DNA of 64,000 nucleotides from Platycnemis pennipes (lineage: Eukaryota; Arthropoda; Insecta; Odonata; Platycnemididae), in assembly GCA_933228895.1 (NCBI GenBank), contig OW121852.1, positions 134,039,544 to 134,103,543 of the forward strand, given 5' to 3'. Numbering within the stretch: position 1 is the stretch's first letter; the number at the start of each line of letters is the position of its first letter. Shown here piece by piece: positions 49,711 to 62,918 of the stretch. The position numbers and the translations under genes were made by a program. The notes beneath the pieces are model-generated. The model had not been told where the DNA came from. It saw nothing but the letters and a program-made list of their open reading frames with translations, and ran no database searches.

Positions 49711-52700
49711 ATCTAAAATTAACCATTTCGCCCGTCTGCAGCTCAGTTCACCAAAATGTATGCAAAACATCCTAGTGAAATAAAAAAATCCACTTCTCAG
49801 GCTTCCACTCAAACTTGGATTTTTTCATCTGAATTCATTTCTCCCGATGTTTTTTATCTAAAATTAACCATTTCGCCCGTCTGCAGCTCAGTTCACCAAA
49901 ATTAATGGAAAACATCCTAGTCAAATAAAAAAATCCACTTCTCAGGATTCCACTCAAACTTGGATTTTATCATCTGAATTCATTTCTCCCGCTGTTTTTT
50001 ATCTAAAATTAACCATTTCGCCCGTCTGCAGCTCAGATCACCAAAATTTATGCTAAACATCCTAGTGAAATAAAAAAATCCACTTCTCAGGCTTCCACTC
50101 AAACTTGGATTTTTTCATCTGAATTCATTTCTCCCGCTGTTTTTTATCTAAAATTAACCATTTCGCCCGTCTGCAGCTCAGTTCACCAAAATGTATGCAA
50201 AACATCCTAGTGAAATAAAAAAATCCACTTCTCAGGCTTCCACTCAAACTTGGATTTTTTATTCTGAATTCATTTCTCCCGCTGTTTTTTATCTAAAATT
50301 AACCATTTCTCCCGTCTGCAGCTCAGATCACCAAAATTTATGCAAAACATCCTAGTCAAATAAAAAAATCCACTTCTCAGGCTTCCAATCAAACTTGGAT
50401 TTTTTCATCTGAATTCATTTCTCCCGCTGTTTTTTATCTAAAATTAACCATTTCGCCCGTCTGCAGCTCAGTTCACCAAAATGTATGCAAAACATCCTAG
50501 TGAAATAAAAAAATCCACTTCTCAGGCTTCCACTCAAACTTGGATTTTTTCATCTGAATTCATTTCTCCCGATGTTTTTTAACTAAAATTAACCATTTCG
50601 CCCGTCTGCAGCTCAGATCACCAAAGTTTATGCTAAACATCCTATTAAAATAAAAATTCCACTTCTCAGGCTTCCACTCAAACTTGGATTTTTTCATCTG
50701 AATTCATTTCTCCCGCTGTTTTTTATGTAAAATTAACCATTTCGCCCGTCTGCAGCTCAGTTCACCAAAATGTATGCAAAACATCCTAGTGAAATAAAAA
50801 AATCCACTTCTCAGGCTTCCACTCAAACTTGGATTTTTTCATCTGAATTCATTTCTCCCGCTGTTTTTTATCTAAAATTAACCATTTCTCCCGTCTGCAG
50901 CTCAGATCACCAAAATTTATGTAAAACATCCTAGTCAAATAAAAAAATCCACTTCTCAGGCTTCCAATCAAACTTGGATTTTTTCATCTGAATTCATTTC
51001 TCCCGCTGTTTTTTATCTAAAATTAACCATTTCGCCCGTCTGCAGCTCAGTTCACCAAAATGTATGCAAAACATCCTAGTGAAATAGAAAAATTCCACTT
51101 CTCAGGCTTCCACTCAAACTTGGATTTTTTCATCTGAATTCATTTCTCCCGCTGTTTTTTATCTAAAATTAACCATTTCGCCCGTCTGCAGCTCAGTTCA
51201 CCAAAATTTATGAAAAACATCCTAGTAAAATAAAAAAATCCACTTCTCAGGCTTCCACTCAAACTTGGATTTTTTCATCTGAATTCATTTCTCCCGCTGT
51301 TTTTTATCTAATATTAACCATTTCGCCCGTCTGCAGCTCAGTTCACCAAAATTTATGCAAATCATCCTAGTGAAATAAAAAAATCCACTTCTCAGGCTTC
51401 CACTCAAACTTGGATTTTTTCATCTGAATTCATTTCTCCCGCTGTTTTTTATCTAAAATTAACCATTTCGCCCGTCTGCAGCTCAGTTCACCAAAATTTA
51501 TGCAAAACATCCTAGTGAAATAAAAAAATCCACTTCTCAGGCTTCCACTCAAACTTGGATTTTTTCATCTGAATTCATTTCTCCCGCTGCTTTTTTTCTA
51601 AAATTAACAATTTCGCCCGTCTGCAGCTCAGTTCACCAAAATTTAGGCAAAACATCCTAGTGAAATAAAAAAATCCACTTCTCAGGCTTCCACTCAAACT
51701 TGGATTTTTTCATCTGAATTCATTTCTCCCGCTGTTTTTTATCCAAAATTAATGATTTCGCCCGTCTGCAGCTCAGTTCACCAAAATTTATGCAAAACAT
51801 CCTAGTGAAATAAAAAAATCCACTTCTCAGGATACCACTCATACTTGGATTTTTTCATCTGAATTCATTTCTCCCGCTGTTTTTTATCTAAAATTAACAA
51901 TTTCGCCCGTCTGCAGCTCAGTTCACCAAAATTTATGCAAAACATCCTAGTGAAATAAAAAAATCCACTTCTCAGGCTTCCACTCGAACTTGGATTTTTT
52001 CATCTGAATTCATTTCTCCCGCTGTTTTTTATCTAAAATTAACCTTTTCCCCCGTCTGGTGCTCAGTTTACCAAAAGCTATGCAAAACATCCTAGTGAAA
52101 TAAAAAAATCCAGTTCTCAGGCTTCCACTCAAACTTGGATTTTTTCATCTGAATTCATTTCTCCCGCTGTTTTTTATCTAAAATTAACCATTTCGCCCGT
52201 CTGCAGCTCAGTTAACTAAAATTTATGCAAAACATCCTAGTAAAATAAAAAAATCCACTTCTCAGGCTTCCACTCAAACTTGGATTTTTTCATCTGAATT
52301 CATTTCTCCCGCTGTTTTTTATCTAAAATTAACCATTTCGCCCGTCTGCAGCTCAGTTCACCAAAGTTTATGCAAAACATCCTAGTGAAATAAAAAAATC
52401 CACTTCTCAGGCTACCACTCAAACTTGGATTTTTTCATCTGAATTCATTTCTCCCGCTGTTTTTTATCTAAAATTAACCATTTCGCCCGTCTGCAGCTCA
52501 GTTCACCAAAATGTATGCAAAACATCCTAGTGAAATAGAAAAATTCCACTTCTCAGGCTTCCACTCAAACTTGGATTTTTTCATCTGAATTCATTTCTCC
52601 CGCTGTTTTTTATCTAAAATTAACCATTTCGCCCGTCTGCAGCTCAGTTCACCAAAATTTATGCAAAACATCCTAGTGAAATAATAAAATCCACTTCTCA

Positions 52701-53630
52701 GGCTTCCACTCAAACTTGGATTTTTTCATCTGAATTCATTTCTCCCGCAATTTTTTATCTAAAATTAAAAATGTCGCCCGTCTGCAGCTCAGTTCACCAA
52801 AATGTATGCAAAACATCCTAGTGAAATAAAAATATCCACTTCTCAGGCTTCCACTCAAACTTGGATTTTTTCATCTGAATTCATTTCTCCCGCTGTTTTT
52901 TATCTAAAATTAACCATTTCGCCCGTCTGCAGCTCAGTTCACCAAAATTTATGCAAAACATCCTAGTGAAATAAAAAAATCCACTTCTCAGGCTTCCACT
53001 CAAACTTGGATTTTTTCATCTGAATTCATTTCTCCCGCTGCTTTTTTTCTAAAATTAACAATTTCGCCCGTCTGCAGCTCAGTTCACCAAAATTTATGCA
53101 AAACATCCTAGTGAAATAAAAAAATCCACTTCTCAGGCTTCCACTCAAACTTGGATTTTTTCATCTGAATTCATTTCTCCCGCTGTTTTTTATCTAAAAT
53201 TAACCATTTCGCCCGTCTGCAGCTCAGTTAACTAAAATTTATGCAAATCATCCTAGTAAAATAAAAAAATCCACTTCTCAGGCTTCCACTCAAACTTGGA
53301 TTTTTTCATCTGAATTCATTTCTCCCGCTGTTTTTCATCTAAAATTAACAATTTCGCCCGTCTGCAGCTCAGTTCACCAAAATTTATGCAAAACATCCTA
53401 GTGAAATAAAAAAATCCAGTTCTCAGGCTTCCACTCAAACTTGGATTTTTTCATCTGAATTCATTTCTCCCGCTGTTTTTTATCTAAAATTAACCATTTA
53501 GCCCGTCTGCAGCTCAGTTAACTAAAATTTATGCAAAACATCCTAGTAAAATAAAAAAATCCACTTATCAGGCTTCCATTAAAACTTGGATTCTTTCATC
53601 TGAATTCATTTCTCCCGCTGTTTTTTATCC
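49711..53630 (+). repeat. Second 28-monomer tandem pair, copy 2
   Basis: The junction is between about 49,690 and 49,715. GGATTCTTTC is followed by TTTATCTAAAATTAACC here, while every other GGATTCTTTC monomer in the window (for example near 53,588 and 60,264) continues with TTTATCCAAAATTAATT. Shared rare changes include CACTTATCAGG (about 49646 and 53562) and TTTAGGCAAAAC. The monomer with CCTAATGAAAT and TTCCTCCCG, present in copy 1 near 47.89 kb, is missing near 51.95 kb. Confidence 0.92.
52056..52200 (+). repeat. PstI-less monomer, copy 4
   Basis: It is 3,916 bp after copy 3, which equals 4,061 bp minus the one monomer lost from this unit. Confidence 0.92.
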
Positions 53631-54334
53631 AAAATTAATTATTTCGCCCGTCTGCAGCTCAGTTCACCAAAATTTATGCAAAACATCCTAGTGAAATAAA
53701 AAAATCCACTTCTCAGGCTTCCATTAAAACTTGGATTTTTTCATCTGAATTCATTTCTCCCGCTGTTTTTTATCCAAAATTAATTATTTCGCCCGTCTGC
53801 AGCTCAGTTCACCAAAATTTATGCAAAACATCCTAGTGAAATAAAAAAATCCACTTCTCAGGCTTCCACTCAAACTTGGATTTTTTCATCTGAATTCATT
53901 TCTCCCGCTGTTTTTTATCCAAAATTAATTATTTCGCCCGTCTGCAGCTTAGTTCACCAAAATTTATGCAAAACATCCTAGTGAAATAAAAAAATCCACT
54001 TCTCAGGCTTCCACTCAAACTTGGATTTTTTCATCTGAATTCATTTCTCCCGCTGTTTTTTTATTTAAAATTAACCATTTCGCCCGTCTGCAGCTCAGTT
54101 CACCAAAATTTATGCAAAACATCCTAGTGAAATAAAAAAATCCACTTCTCAGGCTTCCACTCAAACTTGGATTTTTTCATCTGAATTCATTTCTCCCGCT
54201 GTTTTTTATCTAAAATTAACCATTTCGCCCGTCTGCAGCTCAGTTCACCAAAATGTATGCAAAACATCCTAGTGAAATAAAAAAATCCACTTCTCAGGCT
54301 TCCACTCAAACTTGGATTTTTTCATCTGAATTCA

Positions 54335-54660
54335 TTTCTTCCGCTGTTTTTATCTAAAATTAACCATTTCGCCCGTCTGCAGCTCAGTTCACCAAAGTTT
54401 ATGCAAAACATCCTAGTGAAATAAAAAAATCCACTTCTCAAGCTTCCACTCAAACTTTGATTTTTTCATCTGAATTCATTTCTCCTGCTGTTTTTTATCT
54501 AAAATTAACCATTTCGCTCGTCTGCAGCTCAAATCACCAAACTTTATGCAAAACATCCCAGTGAAATAAAAAAATCCACTTCTCAGGCTTCCACTCAAAC
54601 TTGGATTTTTTCATCTGAATTCATTTCTCCCGCTGTTTTTTGTCTAAAATTAATCATTTC
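54335..54660 (+). repeat. Truncated marker cassette
   Basis: The first two monomers are present (CGCTCG at 54515, then TTGTCTAAAATTAATC). The sequence then switches to an ordinary CAGATCACCAAAATTT monomer with TCCAC and GGATTTTTT, so the TATA plus T7 monomer is missing. The switch lies between about 54,650 and 54,690 and is a recombination junction. Confidence 0.85.
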
Positions 54661-56987
54661 GCCCGTCTGCAGCTCAGATCACCAAAATTTATGCAAAACA
54701 TCCTAGTGAAATAAAAAAATCCACTTCTCAGGCTTCCACTCAAACTTGGATTTTTTCATCTGAATTCATTTCTCCCGCTGTTTTTTATCCAAAATTAATT
54801 ATTTCGCCCGTCTGCAGCTCAGTTCACCAAAATTTATGCAAAACATCCTAGTGAAATAAAAAAATCCACTTCTCAGGCTACCACTCATACTTGGATTTTT
54901 TCATCTGAATTCATTTCTCCCGCTGTTTTTTATCTAAAATTAACAATTTCGCCCGTCTGCAGCTCAGTTCACCAAAATTTATGCAAAACATCCTAATGAA
55001 ATAAAAAAATCCACTTCTCAGGCTTCCACTCAAACTTGGATTTTTTCATCTGAATTCATTCCTCCCGCTGTTTTTTATCTAAAATTAACAATTTCGCCCG
55101 TCTGCAGCTCAGTTCACCAAAATTTATGCAAAACATCCTAGTGAAATAAAAAAATCCACTTCTCAGGCTTCCACTCGAACTTGGATTTTTTCATCTGAAT
55201 TCATTTCTCCCGCTGTTTTTTATCTAAAATTAACCATTTCGCCCGTCTGCAGCTCAGTTCACCAAAATGTATGCAAAACATCCTAGTGAAATAAAAAAAT
55301 CCACTTCTCAGGCTTCCACTCAAACTTGGATTTTTTCATCTGAATTCATTTCTCCCGCTGTTTTTTATCTAAAATTAACCATTTCTCCCGTCTGCAGCTC
55401 AGACCACCAAAATTTATGCAAAACATCCTAGTCAAATAAAAAAATCCACTTCTCAGGCTTCCAATCAAACTTGGATTTTTTCATCTGAATTCATTTCTCC
55501 CGCTGTTTTTTATCTAAAATTAACCATTTCGCCCGTCTGCAGCTCAGTTCACCAAAATGTATGCAAAACATCCTAGTGAAATAGAAAAATTCCACTTCTC
55601 AGGCTTCCACTCAAACTTGGATTTTTTCATCTGAATTCATTTCTCCCGCTGTTTTTTATCTAAAATTAACCATTTCGCCCGTCTGCAGCTCAGTTCACCA
55701 AAATTTATGAAAAACATCCTAGTAAAATAAAAAAATCCACTTCTCAGGCTTCCACTCAAACTTGGATTTTTTCATCTGAATTCATTTCTCCCGCTGTTTT
55801 TTATCTAATATTAACCATTTCGCCCGTCTGCAGCTCAGTTCACCAAAATTTATGCAAATCATCCTAGTGAAATAAAAAAATCCACTTCTCAGGCTTCCAC
55901 TCAAACTTGGATTTTTTCATCTGAATTCATTTCTCCCGCTGTTTTTTATCTAAAATTAACCATTTCGCCCGTCTGCAGCTCAGTTCACCAAAATTTATGC
56001 AAAACATCCTAGTGAAATAAAAAAATCCACTTCTCAGGCTTCCACTCAAACTTGGATTTTTTCATCTGAATTCATTTCTCCCGCTGCTTTTTTTCTAAAA
56101 TTAACAATTTCGCCCGTCTGCAGCTCAGTTCACCAAAATTTATGCAAAACATCCTAGTGAAATAAAAAAATCCACTTCTCAGGCTTCCACTCAAACTTGG
56201 ATTTTTTCATCTGAATTCATTTCTCCCGCTGTTTTTTATCCAAAATTAATTATTTCGCCCGTCTGCAGCTCAGTTCACCAAAATTTATGCAAAACATCCT
56301 AATGAAATAAAAAAATCCACTTCTCAGGCTTCCACTCAAACTTGGATTTTTTCATCTGAATTCATTCCTCCCGCTGTTTTTTATCTAAAATTAACAATTT
56401 CGCCCGTCTGCAGCTCAGTTCACCAAAATTTATGCAAAACATCCTAGTGAAATAAAAAAATCCACTTCTCAGGCTTCCACTCAAACTTGGATTTTTTCAT
56501 CTGAATTCATTTCTCCCGCTGTTTTTTATCCAAAATTAATTATTTCGCCCGTCTGCAGCTCAGTTCACCAAAATTTATGCAAAACATCCTAGTGAAATAA
56601 AAAAATCCACTTCTCAGGCTACCACTCATACTTGGATTTTTTCATATGAATTCATTTCTCCCGCTGTTTTTTATCTAAAATTAACAATTTCGCCCGTCTG
56701 CAGCTCAGTTCACCAAAATTTATGCAAAACATCCTAATGAAATAAAAAAATCCACTTCTCAGGCTTCCACTCAAACTTGGATTTTTTCATCTGAATTCAT
56801 TCCTCCCGCTGTTTTTTATCTAAAATTAACAATTTCGCCCGTCTGCAGCTCAGTTCACCAAAATTTATGCAAAACATCCTAGTGAAATAAAAAAATCCAC
56901 TTCTCAGGCTTCCACTCGAACTTGGATTTTTTCATCTGAATTCATTTCTCCCGCTGTTTTTTATCTAAAATTAACCTTTTCCCCCGT

Positions 56988-57132
56988 CTGGTGCTCAGTT
57001 TACCAAAAGCTATGCAAAACATCCTAGCGAAATAAAAAAATCCAGTTCTCAGGCTTCCACTCAAACTTGGATTTTATCATCTGAATTCATTTCTCCCGCT
57101 GTTTTTTATCTAAAATTAACCATTTCGCCCGT
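56988..57132 (+). repeat. PstI-less monomer, copy 5, recombined on its right
   Basis: The left part has the usual linked changes plus CCTAGCGAAAT. The right part reads GGATTTTATC and is followed by CAGATCACCAAAGTTTATGC, where other copies are followed by a GTTAAC monomer. A switch between monomer types therefore lies inside or just after this unit. Confidence 0.88.
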
Positions 57133-58274
57133 CTGCAGCTCAGATCACCAAAGTTTATGCTAAACATCCTAGTGAAATAAAAAAATCCACTTCTCAGGCT
57201 TCCACTCAAACTTGGATTTTTTCATCTGAATTCATTTCTCCCGCTGTTTTTTATCTAAAATTAACCATTTCGCCCGTCTGCAGCTCAGTTCACCAAAATG
57301 TATGCAAAACATCCTAGCGAAATAAAAAAATCCACTTCTCAGGCTTCCACTCAAACTTGGATTTTTTCATCTGAATTCATTTCTCCCGCTGTTTTTTATC
57401 TAAAATTAACCATTTCTCCCGTCTGCAGCTCAGATCACCAAAATTTATGCAAAACATCCTAGTCAAATAAAAAAATCCACTTCTCAGGCTTCCAATCAAA
57501 CTTGGATTTTTTCATCTGAATTCATTTCTCCCGCTGTTTTTTATCTAAAATTAACCATTTCGCCCGTCTGCAGCTCAGTTCACCAAAATGTATGCAAAAC
57601 ATCCTAGTGAAATAGAAAAATTCCACTTCTCAGGCTTCCACTCAAACTTGGATTTTTTCATCTGAATTCATTTCTCCCGCTGTTTTTTATCTAAAATTAA
57701 CCATTTCGCCCGTCTGCAGCTCAGTTCACCAAAATTTATGAAAAGTATCCTAGTAAAATAAAAAAATCCACTTCTCAGGCTTCCACTCAAACTTGGATTT
57801 TTTCATCTGAATTCATTTCTCCCGCTGTTTTTTATCTAATATTAACCATTTCGCCCGTCTGCAGCTCAGTTCACCAAAATTTATGCAAATCATCCTAGTG
57901 AAATAAAAAAATCCACTTCTCAGGCTTCCACTCAAACTTGGATTTTTTCATCTGAATTCATTTCTCCCGCTGTTTTTTATCTAAAATTAACCATTTCGCC
58001 CGTCTGCAGCTCAGTTCACCAAAATTTATGCAAAACATCCTAGTGAAATAAAAAAATCCACTTCTCAGGCTTCCACTCAAACTTGGATTTTTTCATCTGA
58101 ATTCATTTCTCCCGCTGCTTTTTTTCTAAAATTAACAATTTCGCCCGTCTGCAGCTCAGTTCACCAAAATTTATGCAAAACATCCTAGTGAAATAAAAAA
58201 ATCCACTTCTCAGGCTTCCACTCAAACTTGGATTTTTTCATCTGAATTCATTTCTCCCGCTGTTTTTTATCCAA

Positions 58275-60596
58275 AATTAATTATTTCGCCCGTCTGCAGC
58301 TCAGTTCACCAAAATTTATGCAAAACATCCTAGTGAAATAAAAAAATCCACTTCTCAGGCTACCACTCATACTTGGATTTTTTCATCTGAATTCATTTCT
58401 CCCGCTGTTTTTTATCTAAAATTAACAATTTCGCCCGTCTGCAGCTCAGTTCACAAAAATTTATGCAAAACATCCTAATGAAATAAAAAAATCCACTTCT
58501 CAGGCTTCCACTCAAACTTGGATTTTTTCATCTGAATTCATTCCTCCCGCTGTTTTTTATCTAAAATTAACAATTTCGCCCGTCTGCAGCTCAGTTCACC
58601 AAAATTTATGCAAAACATCCTAGTGAAATAAAAAAATCCACTTCTCAGGCTTCCACTCGAACTTGGATTTTTTCATCTGAATTCATTTCTCCCGCTGTTT
58701 TTTTATCTAAAATTAACCTTTTCCCCCGTCTGGTGCTCAGTTTACCAAAAGCTATGCAAAACATCCTAGTGAAATAAAAAAATCCAGTTCTCAGGCTTCC
58801 ACTCAAACTTGGATTTTTTCATCTGAATTCATTTCTCCCGCTGTTTTTTATCTAAAATTAACCATTTCGCCCGTCTGCAGCTCAGTTAACTAAAATTTAT
58901 GCAAAACATCCGAGTAAAATAAAAAAATCCACTTCTCAGGCTTCCACTCAAACTTGGATTTTTTCATCTGAATTCATTTCTCCCGCTGTTTTTTATCTAA
59001 AATTAACCATTTCGCCCGTCTGCAGCTCAGTTCACCAAAGTTTATGCAAAACATCCTAGTGAAATAAAAAAATCCACTTCTCAGGCTACCACTCAAACTT
59101 GGATTTTTTCATCTGAATTCATTTCTCCCGCTGTTTTTTATCTAAAATTAACCATTTCGCCCGTCTGCAGCTCAGTTCACCAAAATGTATGCAAAACATC
59201 CTAGTGAAATAGAAAAATTCCACTTCTCAGGCTTCCACTCAAACTTGGATTTTTTCATCTGAATTCATTTCTCCCGCTGTTTTTTATCTAAAATTAACCA
59301 TTTCGCCCGTCTGCAGCTCAGTTCACCAAAATTTATGCAAAACATCCTAGTGAAATAATAAAATCCACTTCTCAGGCTTCCACTCAAACTTGGATTTTTT
59401 CATCTGAATTCATTTCTCCCGCAATTTTTTATCTAAAATTAAAAATGTCGCCCGTCTGCAGCTCAGTTCACCAAAATGTATGCAAAACATCCTAGTGAAA
59501 TAAAAATATCCACTTCTCAGGCTTCCACTCAAACTTGGATTTTTTCATCTGAATTCATTTCTCCCGCTGTTTTTTATCTAAAATTAACCATTTCGCCCGT
59601 CTGCAGCTCAGTTCACCAAAATTTATGCAAAACATCCTAGTGAAATAAAAAAATCCACTTCTCAGGCTTCCACTCAAACTTGGATTTTTTCATCTGAATT
59701 CATTTCTCCCGCTGCTTTTTTTCTAAAATTAACAATTTCGCCCGTCTGCAGCTCAGTTCACCAAAATGTATGCAAAACATCCTAGTGAAATAAAAAAATC
59801 CACTTCTCAGGCTTCCACTCAAACTTGGATTTTTTCATCTGAATTCATTTCTCCCGCTGTTTTTTATCTAAAATTAACCATTTCGCCCGTCTGCAGCTCA
59901 GTTAACTAAAATTTATGCAAATCATCCTAGTAAAATAAAAAAATCCACTTCTCAGGCTTCCACTCAAACTTGGATTTTTTCATCTGAATTCATTTCTCCC
60001 GCTGTTTTTCATCTAAAATTAACAATTTCGCCCGTCTGCAGCTCAGTTCACCAAAATTTATGCAAAACATCCTAGTGAAATAAAAAAATCCAGTTCTCAG
60101 GCTTCCACTCAAACTTGGATTTTTTCATCTGAATTCATTTCTCCCGCTGTTTTTTATCTAAAATTAACCATTTAGCCCGTCTGCAGCTCAGTTAACTAAA
60201 ATTTATGCAAAACATCCTAGTAAAATAAAAAAATCCACTTCTCAGGCTTCCATTAAAACTTGGATTCTTTCATCTGAATTCATTTCTCCCGCTGTTTTTT
60301 ATCCAAAATTAATTATTTCGCCCGTCTGCAGCTCAGTTCACCAAAATTTATGCAAAACATCCTAGTGAAATAAAAAAATCCACTTCTCAGGCTTCCATTA
60401 AAACTTGGATTTTTTCATCTGAATTCATTTCTCCCGCTGTTTTTTATCCAAAATTAATTATTTCGCCCGTCTGCAGCTCAGTTCACCAAAATTTATGCAA
60501 AACATCCTAGTGAAATAAAAAAATCCACTTCTCAGGCTTCCACTCAAACTTGGATTTTTTCATCTGAATTCATTTCTCCCGCTGTTTTTTATCCAA
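58275..60596 (+). repeat. 16-monomer tandem unit, copy 1 (2,322 bp)
   Basis: Markers recur at +2,322 bp: the PstI-less monomer (58727 and 61049), CCGAGTAAAAT (58910 and 61232), CAATTTTTTATC (59422 and 61744) and the rare CACAAAAATTTATG/CCTAATG monomer (about 58453 and 60775). I saw no difference between the two units in the lines compared, so this looks like the youngest large duplication in the window. Confidence 0.93.
58730..58874 (+). repeat. PstI-less monomer, copy 6
   Basis: It is preceded by a T7 tract where the older copies have T6, a change shared only with the copy 2,322 bp downstream. Confidence 0.92.
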
Positions 60597-62918
60597 AATT
60601 AATTATTTCGCCCGTCTGCAGCTCAGTTCACCAAAATTTATGCAAAACATCCTAGTGAAATAAAAAAATCCACTTCTCAGGCTACCACTCATACTTGGAT
60701 TTTTTCATCTGAATTCATTTCTCCCGCTGTTTTTTATCTAAAATTAACAATTTCGCCCGTCTGCAGCTCAGTTCACAAAAATTTATGCAAAACATCCTAA
60801 TGAAATAAAAAAATCCACTTCTCAGGCTTCCACTCAAACTTGGATTTTTTCATCTGAATTCATTCCTCCCGCTGTTTTTTATCTAAAATTAACAATTTCG
60901 CCCGTCTGCAGCTCAGTTCACCAAAATTTATGCAAAACATCCTAGTGAAATAAAAAAATCCACTTCTCAGGCTTCCACTCGAACTTGGATTTTTTCATCT
61001 GAATTCATTTCTCCCGCTGTTTTTTTATCTAAAATTAACCTTTTCCCCCGTCTGGTGCTCAGTTTACCAAAAGCTATGCAAAACATCCTAGTGAAATAAA
61101 AAAATCCAGTTCTCAGGCTTCCACTCAAACTTGGATTTTTTCATCTGAATTCATTTCTCCCGCTGTTTTTTATCTAAAATTAACCATTTCGCCCGTCTGC
61201 AGCTCAGTTAACTAAAATTTATGCAAAACATCCGAGTAAAATAAAAAAATCCACTTCTCAGGCTTCCACTCAAACTTGGATTTTTTCATCTGAATTCATT
61301 TCTCCCGCTGTTTTTTATCTAAAATTAACCATTTCGCCCGTCTGCAGCTCAGTTCACCAAAGTTTATGCAAAACATCCTAGTGAAATAAAAAAATCCACT
61401 TCTCAGGCTACCACTCAAACTTGGATTTTTTCATCTGAATTCATTTCTCCCGCTGTTTTTTATCTAAAATTAACCATTTCGCCCGTCTGCAGCTCAGTTC
61501 ACCAAAATGTATGCAAAACATCCTAGTGAAATAGAAAAATTCCACTTCTCAGGCTTCCACTCAAACTTGGATTTTTTCATCTGAATTCATTTCTCCCGCT
61601 GTTTTTTATCTAAAATTAACCATTTCGCCCGTCTGCAGCTCAGTTCACCAAAATTTATGCAAAACATCCTAGTGAAATAATAAAATCCACTTCTCAGGCT
61701 TCCACTCAAACTTGGATTTTTTCATCTGAATTCATTTCTCCCGCAATTTTTTATCTAAAATTAAAAATGTCGCCCGTCTGCAGCTCAGTTCACCAAAATG
61801 TATGCAAAACATCCTAGTGAAATAAAAATATCCACTTCTCAGGCTTCCACTCAAACTTGGATTTTTTCATCTGAATTCATTTCTCCCGCTGTTTTTTATC
61901 TAAAATTAACCATTTCGCCCGTCTGCAGCTCAGTTCACCAAAATTTATGCAAAACATCCTAGTGAAATAAAAAAATCCACTTCTCAGGCTTCCACTCAAA
62001 CTTGGATTTTTTCATCTGAATTCATTTCTCCCGCTGCTTTTTTTCTAAAATTAACAATTTCGCCCGTCTGCAGCTCAGTTCACCAAAATGTATGCAAAAC
62101 ATCCTAGTGAAATAAAAAAATCCACTTCTCAGGCTTCCACTCAAACTTGGATTTTTTCATCTGAATTCATTTCTCCCGCTGTTTTTTATCTAAAATTAAC
62201 CATTTCGCCCGTCTGCAGCTCAGTTAACTAAAATTTATGCAAATCATCCTAGTAAAATAAAAAAATCCACTTCTCAGGCTTCCACTCAAACTTGGATTTT
62301 TTCATCTGAATTCATTTCTCCCGCTGTTTTTCATCTAAAATTAACAATTTCGCCCGTCTGCAGCTCAGTTCACCAAAATTTATGCAAAACATCCTAGTGA
62401 AATAAAAAAATCCAGTTCTCAGGCTTCCACTCAAACTTGGATTTTTTCATCTGAATTCATTTCTCCCGCTGTTTTTTATCTAAAATTAACCATTTAGCCC
62501 GTCTGCAGCTCAGTTAACTAAAATTTATGCAAAACATCCTAGTAAAATAAAAAAATCCACTTCTCAGGCTTCCATTAAAACTTGGATTCTTTCATCTGAA
62601 TTCATTTCTCCCGCTGTTTTTTATCCAAAATTAATTATTTCGCCCGTCTGCAGCTCAGTTCACCAAAATTTATGCAAAACATCCTAGTGAAATAAAAAAA
62701 TCCACTTCTCAGGCTTCCATTAAAACTTGGATTTTTTCATCTGAATTCATTTCTCCCGCTGTTTTTTATCCAAAATTAATTATTTCGCCCGTCTGCAGCT
62801 CAGTTCACCAAAATTTATGCAAAACATCCTAGTGAAATAAAAAAATCCACTTCTCAGGCTTCCACTCAAACTTGGATTTTTTCATCTGAATTCATTTCTC
62901 CCGCTGTTTTTTATCCAA
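60597..62918 (+). repeat. 16-monomer tandem unit, copy 2
   Basis: The junction falls in the CCAAAATTAATTATT monomer near 60,600-60,670. Copy 1 ends with CAGCTCAGTTCACC leading into CTACCACTCATAC, whereas at the end of copy 2 (about 62,940) the same position reads CAGCTTAGTTCACC and continues into consensus monomers, as near 53,946. Confidence 0.92.
61052..61196 (+). repeat. PstI-less monomer, copy 7
   Basis: It shares the T7 change with copy 6 and belongs to unit 2 of the 16-monomer pair. Confidence 0.92.

Larger units (their letters stand above)
53630..58270 (+). repeat. Mosaic satellite stretch
   Basis: It combines the truncated cassette (54335-54660), repeated CCTAATG/TTCCTCCCG monomers (about 54.99, 56.30 and 56.74 kb) and a block sharing CAGACCACC with 17.72 kb. 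Two monomers 290 bp apart both carry CCTAGCGAAAT (about 57,025 and 57,315). Several type switches indicate multiple recombination events. No gene or non-satellite insert is visible. Confidence 0.8.
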
